Part shown: one piece after another, positions 41,742-51,727 of the stretch
How positions within the stretch are numbered: position 1 is the stretch's first letter
Layout: each line of letters starts with the position of its first letter
From: Glycomyces sp. L485
Lineage (GTDB): Bacteria; Actinomycetota; Actinomycetes; Mycobacteriales; Micromonosporaceae
DNA: 64,000 nt
Direction of reading: 5' to 3'
NCBI RefSeq assembly: GCF_022548875.1
Contig: NZ_JAKZEW010000002.1
Location: 186,898 to 250,897 of the forward strand
Program-made: the position numbers and the translations under genes
Notes under the pieces: model-generated
The model's database searches: none
What the model was told of the DNA's origin: nothing
Seen by the model: the letters and a program-made list of their open reading frames with translations, nothing else

Positions 41742-42707
41742 CTAGGCGTAGGGATCGGTGTCGACGACGTCACGGGCGATCTGGGCGAGCGCTTCGGCGA
41801 GTGCGATGCCCTCCTCCTCGGAGGCCGAGCCGCCGGTGAGGATCGACATCATGATCGGCTCCTCGGAGTCGCCGCCGATCACACCGATCGAATTCACGAC
41901 CCATTCGCCGCCGAGATCGTTGCGGGTGTCCCAGCCGTTCTTCATCCACACGGTCTCGCCGTCCTCGGCCGCGGAGCTGACGCCCCACTGCTGGAAGTCG
42001 GCCAGGTCTCCCATGAGCGAGCGCGCCAGCTCGGCCTGGTCCGCGTTGAGCACGCCTTCGTACAGCACGCCTTCGAGCAGGGTGAGCTGGTCGGACGCCG
42101 TGGTCTGCGTCAGTCCCCACCGCTCGCCCTGGCCGGGCTCGGTGCCGTCGAGGCCGAAGACCTCGTGCGCCTCGCGCATGGTCGCGTGACCGTCGAGGAG
42201 CCCGAAAAGGATGTCGTTGGTGGCGTCGTTGTCCGACTTCTTGATCATCTTCGCGGCGTCGCCGACGGCCCAGCCGGGGATCTCCTCGACCGATTCGTAT
42301 TCGAGCAGGAGCATCCCCAGGATCTCGACCTTCACGATCGAGGCCGTGTCGTGCTGCTCGGCGCCGCTGTAGTCCAGATCGAATTCGCCGTCGCTGACGG
42401 CGACCGACGCGTAGAGGTTCTCGTCGTCGAGCTCGGCCAGGTGGGCGTCGACGGCCTCGGCCAGCATTCCCTGGAGCTTCGCCTCGGCCGCCGCGTGCTG
42501 CTCGGCCGGGTCGGGCTGGAGCTCGGAATCGCTCAGGGTCGTCTCATCGATCTGGGAACCGGGCAGTTGCTCGTCGGAGGAGCCCCCGAGGCCGGCGTCC
42601 TCTGCGCTGAAATCGCCTACGTAGATGGTGGCGGCCACGGCCACGGCGAGAGCCGGTACGGCGAGATAGGGCCAGAGCCGGCGCGAAGTGTTCGGCTTCG
42701 AGGTCAC
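41742..42707 (-). CDS. Class A beta-lactamase-fold serine hydrolase, membrane-anchored
   Basis: A secreted or anchored hydrolase. After KPNTSRRLWP an N-terminal hydrophobic segment (YLAVPALAVAVAATIYVG) acts as signal or anchor; an acidic linker follows. The fold shows the active-site SxxK in DTASIVKVEIL, an SDN box in MIKKSDNDATNDI and the KxG box in VWMKNGWDTR, the three class A elements. No typical Glu166-type omega-loop motif is obvious, so penicillinase activity is uncertain; peptidase-like relatives exist. The GTG at 42707 precedes the anchor; an alternative ATG at 42779 adds an odd N-terminus with tRNA-like codons and no ribosome-binding site. Confidence 0.8.
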   Translation of the reverse strand: MTSKPNTSRRLWPYLAVPALAVAVAATIYVGDFSAEDAGLGGSSDEQLPGSQIDETTLSDSELQPDPAEQHAAAEAKLQGMLAEAVDAHLAELDDENLYASVAVSDGEFDLDYSGAEQHDTASIVKVEILGMLLLEYESVEEIPGWAVGDAAKMIKKSDNDATNDILFGLLDGHATMREAHEVFGLDGTEPGQGERWGLTQTTASDQLTLLEGVLYEGVLNADQAELARSLMGDLADFQQWGVSSAAEDGETVWMKNGWDTRNDLGGEWVVNSIGVIGGDSEEPIMMSILTGGSASEEEGIALAEALAQIARDVVDTDPYA

Positions 42708-43050
42708 TTGGGGTACCTGACGGTAAGGCTGGGGTAGCACTGCTACGGGACTCCGGCCCACGCTAGAGCAGCCGCCCATCAGATGACAAGCCGGATAGAA
42801 CGCAATAAAGTAACACTTGCATAACGTTGCGCCGGTAGAGGTCCAGGTCACGATCCTGAAATGGGCCGTGAGGCACTGACCTGAGCGATCGAAGTGGAAC
42901 CTGGGGAGGAAAGACCACAAGCGACTACTCGAACTCAGTGCCTCACGGAGACTCCACCGTGTGACGTCCCGGGCCGGGCAGAGCCCGACCCGAGTCGATC
43001 GCCCGCTTCGGTCATCGAACCGGCGCCGACGCGGGCGGCTTGCGGGGCGA
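42708..43050. other. Intergenic region with an 83-bp inverted-repeat element
   Basis: About 340 bp between two minus-strand genes, partly AT-rich near 42780-42830. It contains the long inverted repeat at 42866-42948. No gene seen. Confidence 0.6.
42866..42948. repeat. 83-bp element with perfect 14-bp inverted ends
   Basis: CCGTGAGGCACTGA (42866-42879) and its exact complement TCAGTGCCTCACGG (42935-42948) enclose 55 bases. A miniature transposable element, a terminator-like long stem or a structured RNA are possible. Confidence 0.75.
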
Positions 43051-44067
43051 TCAAGCCGTCGCCCGTTGCTTGAGGATGGCGCGCATCACCGCCGCGCTCA
43101 CACCCACGAGGCAGACGATCGCGACGAGCGCGAGCAGCCCGCTCGCCCCGTCGGAGACCGCCTCGGGGTCGACCGCCACCACCTCGTCGCTGCCGGCGGG
43201 GCTGAACTCCGAGTCGTCCCAGCCCCCGTCGTTGTCCGAGCCGAAGGAGTTCACTTCCTCCTCCTCGGCCTCGGTTTCGGCGGCCTCGGCGTCGGTCGAC
43301 TCGGCCTCGGCGGTGTCGTCCTCGCCACGGGAGCCCGCACCGGCACCCTGCCAAGAGGAGCCACTGAAGTCGGTGGAACCACTGGAACCGGTGGAACCGC
43401 TGGAGCCGGTGGAGCCCTCGTCGGTCTCGGAGGCGTCGGACCGCGTGTCCGGGTCTCCGCCCGAATCCGATCCGGAGTCCGAACCCGCCGACGGCAGCTG
43501 CCCGGTGCCGGAACCGGAGTCGTCCGGCGAGTCCTTCGCCTCGGAAGCCGGCGCTTCCACCACGTCGACCTGCGCGAAGTCATACTGCGCGAACAGGCCG
43601 TGGCAGTCGGGCACCATCGCGACCTCGGCGGACTGATTCATGACGAACACCTGGGTCGAGCCCGCGCCGATTTCGTAGGCCTCGGTGCCGACGTGCAGTT
43701 CGGCGCCCGTGCCGAGCTCGTTCGTGTAGCGCACCTGCGAGCCCTCCGTCACGGTGACCTCAGAGACGTCGGGTCTGGAGGTGGCCGAGAGCAGGTCGAG
43801 CGCGCCGCAGTTTCCGCTGAAGACGATCGTGTCGCCGCCCGAGGCCTCCGGCTCATCGGCCATCGCGATGCTCATGCCCGCCGCGCCGCCCACCGCGAGC
43901 ATCGAGGCCGCCGAGAGCGCCGCCAGCCGCGACTTGCGCCGCTGCGCGCGGCGCTCCATCGCCGCCCGCACGCCCGGCGGGACGCGCCGGTCGCGCACCG
44001 GATAGGGCAGGGGCGGACGCGTTTCGGCTCGTGAGGGCGCCCCGAGCTTCGTGGTGTGTCTTCCCAT
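43051..44067 (-). CDS. Membrane-anchored acidic surface protein of unknown function
   Basis: A 338-residue protein. After an Arg-rich N-terminus (RAAMERRAQRRKSRLAALSA) it has a hydrophobic export segment ending around MSIAMADE, then a compact outer part with DTIVFSGNCGALDLLSATSR and MVPDCHGLFAQYDFAQVDVV whose two Cys may pair. A long Ser/Asp/Glu-rich low-complexity stalk follows with SGSTGSSGSTDFSGSS repeats, then a C-terminal transmembrane helix (LLALVAIVCLVGVSAAVMRA) and a short basic tail. No family recognised. It resembles actinobacterial surface-anchored stalk proteins but lacks an LPXTG motif. Confidence 0.7.
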   Translation of the reverse strand: MGRHTTKLGAPSRAETRPPLPYPVRDRRVPPGVRAAMERRAQRRKSRLAALSAASMLAVGGAAGMSIAMADEPEASGGDTIVFSGNCGALDLLSATSRPDVSEVTVTEGSQVRYTNELGTGAELHVGTEAYEIGAGSTQVFVMNQSAEVAMVPDCHGLFAQYDFAQVDVVEAPASEAKDSPDDSGSGTGQLPSAGSDSGSDSGGDPDTRSDASETDEGSTGSSGSTGSSGSTDFSGSSWQGAGAGSRGEDDTAEAESTDAEAAETEAEEEEVNSFGSDNDGGWDDSEFSPAGSDEVVAVDPEAVSDGASGLLALVAIVCLVGVSAAVMRAILKQRATA

Positions 44068-44248
44068 GCCTGTGACTCTCCAACTGCGATTCCGTTTGCG
44101 AACTGGTCTAGTGGGGTTGCCCCGAATCAGGTCTCAACCTCGTTCAACGAGCGAGCAGCGGATAGGTGACGGCTCATGGCCTCCGAATCGGGCCGGTCCG
44201 TAGGATGTGGCATGACACGACTACCCGAGGCGGCGAGAACCCTCTCCC

Positions 44249-46150
44249 ATGGCGATCACCGACACGACACCTGAAGCAGAGGACGGGCCCGAGCGCGGAA
44301 CGGAGTCCGAGACGGAGTCCGACGTGCCCGAACGCGCCGAGGAGGACCGCTGGCGGCGCTTCGCCGAGAACGACGGCGCCGAGGACGAGGCCACCGAACA
44401 CCACCGCGTCGGCAAACTGCGGCGCATCGCCCGCCTCGGCCGCCGCGCCGCCACAAGCGAATGGACTCTCGCCGCGCTCGCCGGCGCCCTCCTCTCGGTC
44501 GCCATGACCTGGCCGCTCGCCCGCGACGTCCACAAGGTCATCCCCCACGACACCGGCGACCCCCTCCTGCTGACCTACATCCTCGGCTGGGTCGGGCACT
44601 CCCTGCGCGAGAACCCGGCAGACATCTGGGACACCAACAGCTTCTGGCCGACCACCGACTCCTACCTGTTCACCGACACGCTCCTCGGCTACGCGCCCGC
44701 CGCACTCCTGGCCACCGACACGACCAGTGCGCTCATCGTCTACAACGTCCTCTACATGGGAACGTTCGCGCTCGCCTTCCTCGGCGCGTACGCCCTGCTG
44801 CGCCAGCTCGGCGCGCGCGCCGCCGGCTCGGCCGTCGCCGCGGCCGCATTCGCATACGCCCCCTGGAAGCTCGGTCAGGCCGGCCACCTCCAGGTCCTTT
44901 CGTGCGGCGGAATCGTCCTCGCTTTGGCGATGCTCGCCCGCGGCCACGGCTGGTCCCTCAGGGGCGGCTTCAAACCGGAACGGCAGCGACCCGGCTGGAT
45001 CCTCGCCGGATGGCTGGTCGCACTGTGGCAGTTCAGCATCGGCGCCGGACTCGGTGTCCCGTTCGTGTACCTGCTGCTCGCGATCGGCGTCGTAGTCGGC
45101 TGCTTCTGGCTGGTCAAGCGCCCGAAACTGCGCTGGCAGACGTTCGCGGCCAACGGACTGGGCGGCGTCGTCTTCAGCCTCGGGGTGCTGTGGATCGCCG
45201 ACAAGCACGCGGTCGTGGCGCGCGCCTATCCCGAGGCGGCGCGGGACTACGAGTACATCGGCTGGTTCAGTCCGACGTGGCAGAGCTTCATCATCGCCCC
45301 GGAGGAATCGCGGCTGTGGGGCGCGGCGCACGAGGCGGCGCGCGCAGACCTGACGTGGCCGCCGGAACAGGCCCTGCTGGTCGGGTTCACGCTGCTGTCG
45401 CTCGCGCTGGCGGGCCTGCTGTGGTCCTCGTGGAGTCGCTGGCAGCGGTTCTGGCTGGCGCTGGGAGTGTTCGTCACCATGGCGCTGGCGATGGGCCCGA
45501 ACTTCCTCGACGACGGCGCGTGGGCGTGGAAGCCGCTGTACGACTACGTTCCGGGGTTCGACGCGATCCGCACGCCGGGCAGGACCGTCCTCTACATGAC
45601 GTTGCTCCTGGCGGTCCTCGCGGCCGGTACCTTGACGCGGATCGCGGACGCGGCGGACTCGGTGGCGCACGAGGCCCGGGTGGACCGGCGGCTGACGGTG
45701 CGCGCGCCGAGGGCGGTCCACGCCCTGCTGGTCCTGCCGATCGCGCTGGTACTGCTGGAGGGCTTGACGGTCGCCGAGAACCGGGAGCCGGAACAGGCAC
45801 CGGTCGACATGTCCGCGTTGGACGGACCGGCGCTGTTCCTGCCCTCGGACGGGCGGGACACGCGGGTGCAGTACTGGAGCGTCGACGGCTTCCCGGAGAC
45901 GGCCAACGGGATCGCGGCGTTCACGCCCGACGAGCAGGCGGGGATCCGGCAGATGTCGGAGTCGTTCCCGAGCCCGGACTCGATCGAGGCGCTCCGGGAG
46001 GCCGGCATCGAGACTGTCGTGGTGATCCCGTCGTGGCTGCCGGGCAGCGCGTGGGACGGCCTGGACCACGAGACCGACCCGTTCGGCGTCGAGGTGGAAC
46101 GCACCGAGCGCGCGGTCGTCTACGACATAGGGGACCCCGAGGCCCACTGA
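44249..46150 (+). CDS. Large polytopic membrane protein, GT-C glycosyltransferase-like
   Basis: A 633-residue protein with a 70-residue charged cytoplasmic N-terminus, about 10-11 transmembrane helices and a C-terminal outer domain (about 510-633). The first loop has DVHKVIPHDTGDPLLLTYIL and DIWDTNSFWPTTDSYLFTDT, with acidic and aromatic residues after the first helix as in GT-C enzymes that use polyprenyl-phosphate sugars. Homologues I know are only described as membrane proteins or glycosyltransferases. The acceptor is unknown. Start at ATG 44249; the gene diverges from the acidic surface-protein gene. Confidence 0.7.
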   Translation: MAITDTTPEAEDGPERGTESETESDVPERAEEDRWRRFAENDGAEDEATEHHRVGKLRRIARLGRRAATSEWTLAALAGALLSVAMTWPLARDVHKVIPHDTGDPLLLTYILGWVGHSLRENPADIWDTNSFWPTTDSYLFTDTLLGYAPAALLATDTTSALIVYNVLYMGTFALAFLGAYALLRQLGARAAGSAVAAAAFAYAPWKLGQAGHLQVLSCGGIVLALAMLARGHGWSLRGGFKPERQRPGWILAGWLVALWQFSIGAGLGVPFVYLLLAIGVVVGCFWLVKRPKLRWQTFAANGLGGVVFSLGVLWIADKHAVVARAYPEAARDYEYIGWFSPTWQSFIIAPEESRLWGAAHEAARADLTWPPEQALLVGFTLLSLALAGLLWSSWSRWQRFWLALGVFVTMALAMGPNFLDDGAWAWKPLYDYVPGFDAIRTPGRTVLYMTLLLAVLAAGTLTRIADAADSVAHEARVDRRLTVRAPRAVHALLVLPIALVLLEGLTVAENREPEQAPVDMSALDGPALFLPSDGRDTRVQYWSVDGFPETANGIAAFTPDEQAGIRQMSESFPSPDSIEALREAGIETVVVIPSWLPGSAWDGLDHETDPFGVEVERTERAVVYDIGDPEAH

Positions 46151-46159
46151 GCGGGCGCT

Positions 46160-46621
46160 TCAGGCGGGGCCGACCGGGGTGAAGAACGCCAGGGCCCCGA
46201 TCGCGTCCAGCTGCGGCGGCGAGTGGAGCGGGGACGCCACCACGTCGAAGGTGCGCCGCACGCCCCTGAGCTCGAGGCGCATGAGGCTGCGTTCCAGCGC
46301 GTCGGTCTGGAGGGTCTGGATCGGCGCGAGCCGCGCCAGCTCGGCGTCGTGCAGCGGCTCGGCCCCGGCGGTGAAATCGAGGAAGCGCAGGCCCGAGCCG
46401 AGGAAGCGCGGCCGAGTGTGGTCGACGTCGACCGGCAGCCCGAGCATGTCGCTGCCCGCCTGCGAGATCGCGATGATCCGCGTCTCCGCCGACAACAGCA
46501 GGCACGCGTCGGTGCTAGCGCATACCGCGGCGCGCCACGGGACCAAGCCTGGATGTAGGTGTCTGCCATCGGTGCCGGGTGCCGTTGCGCGAAGCGGGAT
46601 GACCAATTCGAGTTGCGTCAT
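46160..46621 (-). CDS. PAS-like domain protein
   Basis: A 153-residue protein that looks like a single PAS-type sensory fold: [60 protein letters not shown] and [20 protein letters not shown]. No output domain is attached, so it may bind a partner. The ATG at 46621 begins the recognisable part. It converges on the membrane glycosyltransferase-like gene, nine bases apart, and diverges from arginine deiminase. Its relation to arginine metabolism is not evident. Confidence 0.65.
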   Translation of the reverse strand: MTQLELVIPLRATAPGTDGRHLHPGLVPWRAAVCASTDACLLLSAETRIIAISQAGSDMLGLPVDVDHTRPRFLGSGLRFLDFTAGAEPLHDAELARLAPIQTLQTDALERSLMRLELRGVRRTFDVVASPLHSPPQLDAIGALAFFTPVGPA

Positions 46622-46711
46622 GGGTATCCCGGGGGTAGTCGTCACGCTCAGTCGATTCACGTTAACAGAGAAAAGTTGATCTTCGGTGCCAGTGCCTCTA
46701 TTGTCTGGATC

Positions 46712-47920
46712 ATGAGTTCGAGCGAGCATTCGTCGTACGGGGTCGATTCGGAAGTGGGTCGCCTGCGCAGCGTCATGCTGCACCGTCCCGGCGGGGAGCT
46801 CCGCCGCCTCACTCCGCGCAACAACGGCGCGCTGCTGTTCGACGGCATCCCGTGGGTCGAGCGCGCCCAAGCCGAGCACGACAGGTTCGCCCGGACCCTC
46901 CTCGACCACGGCGTCGAGGTCCTCTACGTCGGGGCGCTGCTCACCGAGTGCCTCTACCTGTCCGAGGCCCGCGAGGAGGTCATCGCCTCGGTCTCGGCCG
47001 ATCCGCGCCTGGGCCAGATCCTCGGCGGCGAGCTGCGGGCCTACCTGTCCGACCTCGACCCCGACCGGCTCGCCTCGGTCCTCATCGAGGGGCTCACCAA
47101 GGAGGAGTTCGGCGACTCGCACAGCCTGCGCCACAGGCTCATGCGCGGCACGGACTTCGTCATCGACCCGCTGCCGAACATGATGTTCACCAGGGACTCC
47201 TCGGTGTGGATCGGCGACGCGGTGGCCGTGACCAGCCTCGCGATGCCCGCCCGGCGCCGCGAGACGGCGCTGACCGGCGCCGTCTACCGCCACCACCAGC
47301 GCTTCGCCGACGTCCCCAAGATCTACGATCCGTCGCTGGAGCACCTCGAAGGCGGCGACGTCCTCGCCTTGGCGCCCGGCGTGCTCGCCGTCGGTGTCGG
47401 CGAGCGCACCACCCCGGCCGGCGCGGAGCGCCTGGCCCGCCGCGTCTTCGAGCGCGGCACCGTCCACACCGTCCTCGTGGTCCCGATCGCGCAGCGCCGT
47501 GCCACGATGCACCTCGACACGCTCTGCACGATGGTGGACGCCGAACGCATCGTCATGTACGCGCCCGCCGAGCGGCGCCTGGAGGCTTACACGCTGCGCC
47601 CGGACGGGGACGACCTCGCGATCGAGGGGCCGCGCCGCTTCATCGAGGCCGCGGCCGAGGCGATCGGCGTCGAAGCCGTCGAGATCATCCACACCGGAGA
47701 GCGCGACGTGGTCACGGCCGAACGCGAGCAGTGGGACGACGGCAACAACACCCTCGCCCTGTCCCCGGGCGTCGCGGTCGCTTACGAGCGCAACGCGGTC
47801 ACCAACGCGAGGTTGGAGCGGGCCGGGATCAAGACCATGACGATCCCGGGCTCAGAGCTCGGATCGGGGCGCGGCGGGCCCCGCTGCATGTCCTGCCCGA
47901 TCGAGCGCGACCGGATGTAG
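46712..47920 (+). CDS. arcA: Arginine deiminase
   Basis: A 402-residue enzyme that hydrolyses arginine to citrulline and ammonia. Conserved parts: [76 protein letters not shown] and the C-terminal nucleophile stretch [15 protein letters not shown] (catalytic Cys about 392). Its length fits the family. The ATG at 46712 ([10 protein letters not shown]) is preferred over the longer frame from 46559. No carbamate kinase or ornithine transcarbamylase gene is nearby, so the complete arginine-deiminase pathway is not encoded here. Confidence 0.95.
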   Translation: MSSSEHSSYGVDSEVGRLRSVMLHRPGGELRRLTPRNNGALLFDGIPWVERAQAEHDRFARTLLDHGVEVLYVGALLTECLYLSEAREEVIASVSADPRLGQILGGELRAYLSDLDPDRLASVLIEGLTKEEFGDSHSLRHRLMRGTDFVIDPLPNMMFTRDSSVWIGDAVAVTSLAMPARRRETALTGAVYRHHQRFADVPKIYDPSLEHLEGGDVLALAPGVLAVGVGERTTPAGAERLARRVFERGTVHTVLVVPIAQRRATMHLDTLCTMVDAERIVMYAPAERRLEAYTLRPDGDDLAIEGPRRFIEAAAEAIGVEAVEIIHTGERDVVTAEREQWDDGNNTLALSPGVAVAYERNAVTNARLERAGIKTMTIPGSELGSGRGGPRCMSCPIERDRM

Positions 47921-47923
47921 AGC

Positions 47924-47951
47924 CGACCCGGCACGTCCCGACGCCGGGTCG
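47924..47951 (+). terminator. Terminator hairpin after arcA
   Basis: CGACCCGGC (47924-47932) pairs perfectly with GCCGGGTCG (47943-47951) across a 10-base loop, starting three bases after the arcA stop. Confidence 0.8.
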
Positions 47952-48357
47952 CGCCTCGCCGATCTCCTCGCGGCGCAACACGAATGCCTTGACAAGCGCT
48001 GCCTGGTAAATCTGATGCGAACTCAGAATTGTGTACCCATAAGAGAGGGTTTCGCATGTTAGCATCTGCGCGGGGTCCCTTCCTCTTACTCTTCCCCGGC
48101 ACGCAGGGGGCGCGAGCGCTGAGCCGATCGTCCGGAGGGGAGCAACCGCGGGTTGCGCCGGCTCGGTCATCGGTCGCGGCTCCCCGCGCCGCCGGAGGCG
48201 CTCTGGGCCAACGCCGCTCCAAGATGCCGGTGCGAGCCGGCCGAAGAGGGTGCCTCTGCGTCGACAGCGACCCGCGACGACTCGTCCGGCCCATTGCGCC
48301 GACATTGTTCCCCGGACGAACACATCGATTGATACGGAAAGCGATCAGGTAGGGCAC
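47952..48357. other. Intergenic region, no gene seen
   Basis: About 400 bp before the small membrane protein. A perfect TTGACA (47989-47994) has no good -10 box at 17 bp. Short frames on both strands are low-complexity. Confidence 0.5.
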
Positions 48358-48621
48358 ATGGAGAACTTCGATGAACGAATCGAGAAGACCGTCAACCGGG
48401 CGGAGACGGCGGCGGTCATTCTGACCGTCCTGGCGGCCCTGACGCTGGTGGTCGGGATCGGCGGCGGAGTCGTCAACGGCACCTTCGGACTGGGGATCGG
48501 CGGGTTCGGAGCCGCCGCGCTGCTCTACGGCCTCGCGAAGTTGATCAACGTGCAGGCGACTCTGCTGGTGGAGACTTGGCGGCAGGGCCGCGAGGCGCGG
48601 AGCGCGCGCACGAGCGCTTGA
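48358..48621 (+). CDS. Small membrane protein, unknown function
   Basis: An 87-residue protein: a charged N-terminal helix (MENFDERIEKTVNRAETAA), two transmembrane segments (VILTVLAALTLVVGIGGGVV and FGLGIGGFGAAALLYGLAKL), then an amphipathic tail ending in Arg/Ser. The shape is that of a small two-helix membrane protein with both ends in the cytoplasm. No family recognised. Convergent with purD. Confidence 0.6.
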   Translation: MENFDERIEKTVNRAETAAVILTVLAALTLVVGIGGGVVNGTFGLGIGGFGAAALLYGLAKLINVQATLLVETWRQGREARSARTSA

Positions 48622-48667
48622 CGATTCGAGACTGTGAAGGTCCCGCCGGTGCGCGAAAACCCGAGTC

Positions 48668-48699
48668 GACCGAGGCGCCCTGCGGATGCGGCCTCGGTC
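48668..48699. terminator. Terminator hairpin between convergent genes
   Basis: GACCGAGGC (48668-48676) pairs perfectly with GCCTCGGTC (48691-48699) across 14 bases, just beyond the purD stop. Confidence 0.7.
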
Positions 48700-48704
48700 T
48701 CGGC

Positions 48705-49925
48705 TCAGATGTTCGCGGCGATATCGCGGCGGAAGTAGCCGCCTTCGAGCTTGACGCCTTCGGCGAGGACGTAGGCCTCCTGGCGGGCCTGCGCCACCGA
48801 GGCGCCCGTCCCCACGCAGTCGAGCACGCGCCCGCCGGTGGCGATGAGCTGCCCTGACGCGTCGCGAGCGGTGCCCGCGTGGAGCACCCCGGCCTCGTCG
48901 GCGCCGTACAGGGGCCGGCCGGCGACGGTCTTCTCCGGGTAGCCCTCATTGGCGATCACGACGCACACGGCTGCGCCCTCCTTCCACCACAGCGGGCCGA
49001 AGTCGGCCAGAGTGCCTGTGGCGGCGGCGTGCAGCAGCCCGCCCAGCGGCGTCTCCAGCAGCGCGAGGATCGGCTGGATCTCCGGGTCCCCGAAGCGGGC
49101 GTTGAACTCGACGACCTTCAGGCCCTTCGAGGTCAGCGCCAGGCCGCAGTACAGGGTCCCGATGAACGGGGTGCCGCGTCCGGCGAGCTCGGCGAGCGTC
49201 GGCTCGGCGACCCTCGCCATGATCTCCTCGACCAGGTCGTCCGGCGCCCACGGCAGCGGCGTGTAGGCGCCCATGCCGCCGGTGTTCGGGCCGGTCCCAC
49301 CCTCGCCGATGCGCTTGAAGTCCTGCGCCGGCAGCATCGGGCGGGCCGTCGTGCCGTCGGCGACGACGAACAGCGAGACCTCGGGCCCGTCGAGGTACTC
49401 CTCGATGACCACGCGCTCGCATTCGAGCGCGTGCGCAAGGGCCGCCTCGCGGTCCTCGGTGACGATGACGCCCTTGCCCGCGGCGAGCCCGTCGTCCTTG
49501 ACGACGTACGGCGACCCGAACTCGTCGAGCGCCGCCTCGATCTCCTCGGCGTTCCTGCAGGCGCGGGCCGCGGCGGTCGGGACGCCCGCGGCGGCCATGA
49601 CCTCCTTGGCGAACGCCTTCGAGCCCTCGATGCGGGCGGCCTCGCGGCCCGGCCCGTAGACAGGGATGCCCTTGGCGCGCACCGCGTCGGCCACGCCCGC
49701 GACCAGCGGGGCCTCGGGCCCGACGATGACGAGGTCGGCGGCCGAGGTGACCGCCAGGGACGCGACCGACGCGGGGTCGTTCGCGTTCACCGGGACGCAT
49801 TCGCCGAGCCGCGCCATGCCCGGGTTGCCGGGGGCGCAGATGAGCGTGTCTACGGTTTCGTCGGCGGCCAGGGACGCCGCAAGGGCATGCTCGCGGCCGC
49901 CGGAACCGATCAGGAGTACTCGCAC
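48705..49925 (-). CDS. purD: Phosphoribosylamine-glycine ligase
   Basis: A 406-residue ATP-grasp enzyme of the second step of purine synthesis (phosphoribosylamine + glycine + ATP to GAR). N-terminal MRVLLIGSGGREHALAASLA and PGNPGMARLGECVPVNAND; ATP-grasp blocks YVVKDDGLAAGKGVIVTEDR, EEYLDGPEVSLFVVADG and the metal-binding KVVEFNARFGDPEIQPIL; C-terminal domain from about residue 325. Complete and typical in length. It is encoded divergently from purB, the start codons about 280 bp apart, as in mycobacterial gene neighbourhoods. Confidence 0.96.
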   Translation of the reverse strand: MRVLLIGSGGREHALAASLAADETVDTLICAPGNPGMARLGECVPVNANDPASVASLAVTSAADLVIVGPEAPLVAGVADAVRAKGIPVYGPGREAARIEGSKAFAKEVMAAAGVPTAAARACRNAEEIEAALDEFGSPYVVKDDGLAAGKGVIVTEDREAALAHALECERVVIEEYLDGPEVSLFVVADGTTARPMLPAQDFKRIGEGGTGPNTGGMGAYTPLPWAPDDLVEEIMARVAEPTLAELAGRGTPFIGTLYCGLALTSKGLKVVEFNARFGDPEIQPILALLETPLGGLLHAAATGTLADFGPLWWKEGAAVCVVIANEGYPEKTVAGRPLYGADEAGVLHAGTARDASGQLIATGGRVLDCVGTGASVAQARQEAYVLAEGVKLEGGYFRRDIAANI

Positions 49926-50202
49926 ACGGTCAGTTTACGGGTTGGAGACGTGCTGGTTAACAGGCGCGCCGGATAGTCGTCAGCACTCTCCCGGATCGCG
50001 GCGACGGGCATCGCCCTCATCCGGGGATCGAGAGGCGGCGTCGCGCACATCACGATTCCGGCCACGAACTCGGTGCGGCAGTGGAATCCGCTCGGGTCTC
50101 GGACCATGTCGGCCGCCGTGCGATCTCGTGTTTCGCCGGTCGATGGCGAGCGTCATGCGATGTCCCGAACCGGTGACCTGCTGCGGGTGTCATCATTGCG
50201 GC

Positions 50203-51621
50203 GTGACTCCGAATGTGCTCGCCGAGCGATACGCCTCGAAGCAGATGTGCGACATCTGGGACCCGGTCGGGAAGATCAAGGCCGAGCGGCGGCTGTGGCT
50301 CGCCGTGCTCAAGGCCCAGCACGATCTGGGTGTGACCGTGCCCGACGGAGTGATCGCCGACTACGAGCGGGTTGTCGACACCGTCGACCTGGAGTCGATC
50401 ACCGAGCGCGAGCGCGTCACCAAGCACGACGTCAAGGCCCGCATCGAGGAGTTCTCGGACCTCGCCGGGCACCAGCACATCCACAAGGGCATGACCAGCC
50501 GCGACCTGACCGAGAACGTCGAGCAGATGCTGGTGAGGCAGTCGCTCGAACTCGTCCGCGACCGCCTCGTCGCCGCCCTCGTGCGCGTCGCGGCGCGCGC
50601 CGAGCAGTACCGGGACCTGGTCATGGCCGGTCGGAGCCACAATGTGCCCGCACAGGCCACAACGCTCGGGAAGCGGTTCGCGTCCTGGGCCGAGGAGCTG
50701 CTCGTCGCCTACGAGCGGATCGAGGAGCTGCTCGGGCGCTACCCGCTGCGCGGGGTCAAGGGCCCGGTCGGGACCGCGCAGGACATGCTCGACCTGTTCG
50801 GCGGCGATGTGTCCAAGCTCGCCGAGCTGGAGCGGCGCGTAGCCTCCCACCTGGGTTTCGAGCGCGTCATGGACTCGGTCGGGCAGGTCTACCCGCGCTC
50901 GCTCGACTACGAGGTCGCCTCTGCTCTCGTCCAGGCCGTCGCCGGGCCTTCGAGCGCGGCGCTGACGATCCGGCTCATGGCCGGAGCCGAACTGGCCACC
51001 GAGGGATTCATGCCGGGCCAGGTCGGCTCTTCGGCCATGCCGCACAAGATGAACACGCGCTCGTCCGAGCGGATCAACGGCCTCGCGGTCGTCGCCCGCG
51101 GCTGCGCTGCGATGCTCGGCGAGCTCGCCGGCGACCAGTGGAACGAAGGGGACGTCTCGTGCTCGGTGGTCCGCCGCGTCGCCCTGCCCGACCTCTTCTA
51201 CGCCGTCGACGGCCTCTTTGAGACCTTTCTCACGGTGCTCGACAACTTCGGGGCCTACCCGGCCGTCGTCGGCGCCGAGCTCGACCGCTACCTGCCTTTC
51301 CTGACCTCGACAAAGGTCCTCATGGAGGCCGTCAAGCGCGGCGCCGGACGCGAGGACGCGCACGAGGCCATCAAGGAGCACGCCGTCGCCGTGGCCCGCG
51401 ACATGCGTGAATCGGGACTGCGAGAGAACGACCTGTTCGACCGGCTCGCCGCCGACGAGCGCCTCCCGATGGACCGCGCCGCACTGGACGCCCTGGTGGC
51501 CGACACGGGTGAATTCATTGGGGCGGCGGGAGATCAGGTGGACAGGATCGCTGAGAAGGCGGCCGCGGCCGCGAAATCGCACCCTGAGGCCGCCTCATAT
51601 CGGCCCGGAAACATCCTGTGA
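50203..51621 (+). CDS. purB: Adenylosuccinate lyase
   Basis: A 472-residue fumarase-superfamily enzyme that releases fumarate from SAICAR and from adenylosuccinate. Conserved: VTKHDVKARIEEFSDLAG, HKGMTSRDLTENVEQML, AGRSHNVPAQATTLGKRFAS and the superfamily signature GSSAMPHKMNTRSSERING (catalytic Ser loop). The start is GTG at 50203 (encoding M-TPNVLAERYAS), giving the length of the mycobacterial protein; the longer frame from 49666 overlaps purD. It is followed about 105 bp later by purS. Confidence 0.95.
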   Translation: MTPNVLAERYASKQMCDIWDPVGKIKAERRLWLAVLKAQHDLGVTVPDGVIADYERVVDTVDLESITERERVTKHDVKARIEEFSDLAGHQHIHKGMTSRDLTENVEQMLVRQSLELVRDRLVAALVRVAARAEQYRDLVMAGRSHNVPAQATTLGKRFASWAEELLVAYERIEELLGRYPLRGVKGPVGTAQDMLDLFGGDVSKLAELERRVASHLGFERVMDSVGQVYPRSLDYEVASALVQAVAGPSSAALTIRLMAGAELATEGFMPGQVGSSAMPHKMNTRSSERINGLAVVARGCAAMLGELAGDQWNEGDVSCSVVRRVALPDLFYAVDGLFETFLTVLDNFGAYPAVVGAELDRYLPFLTSTKVLMEAVKRGAGREDAHEAIKEHAVAVARDMRESGLRENDLFDRLAADERLPMDRAALDALVADTGEFIGAAGDQVDRIAEKAAAAAKSHPEAASYRPGNIL

Positions 51622-51727
51622 GTTGTTGTGACGTGGCACCGACACCCTGAGCGCGCTACTGGCCCTGGTCAGAACGCGTGAATAAGCTTGGAGCTGTTCC
51701 GTCCATGTGACCGACAGGAGTGCGACC

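Noticed and set aside
42720-42779. Possible tRNA before the serine hydrolase (translation MGGCSSVGRSPV looks tRNA-like)
   Set aside because: No acceptor, anticodon or T-arm pairing could be formed; the resemblance is in translated residues only.
47989-48017. Promoter with perfect TTGACA after arcA
   Set aside because: No acceptable -10 box at 16-18 bp; the sequence there is CTGATG.
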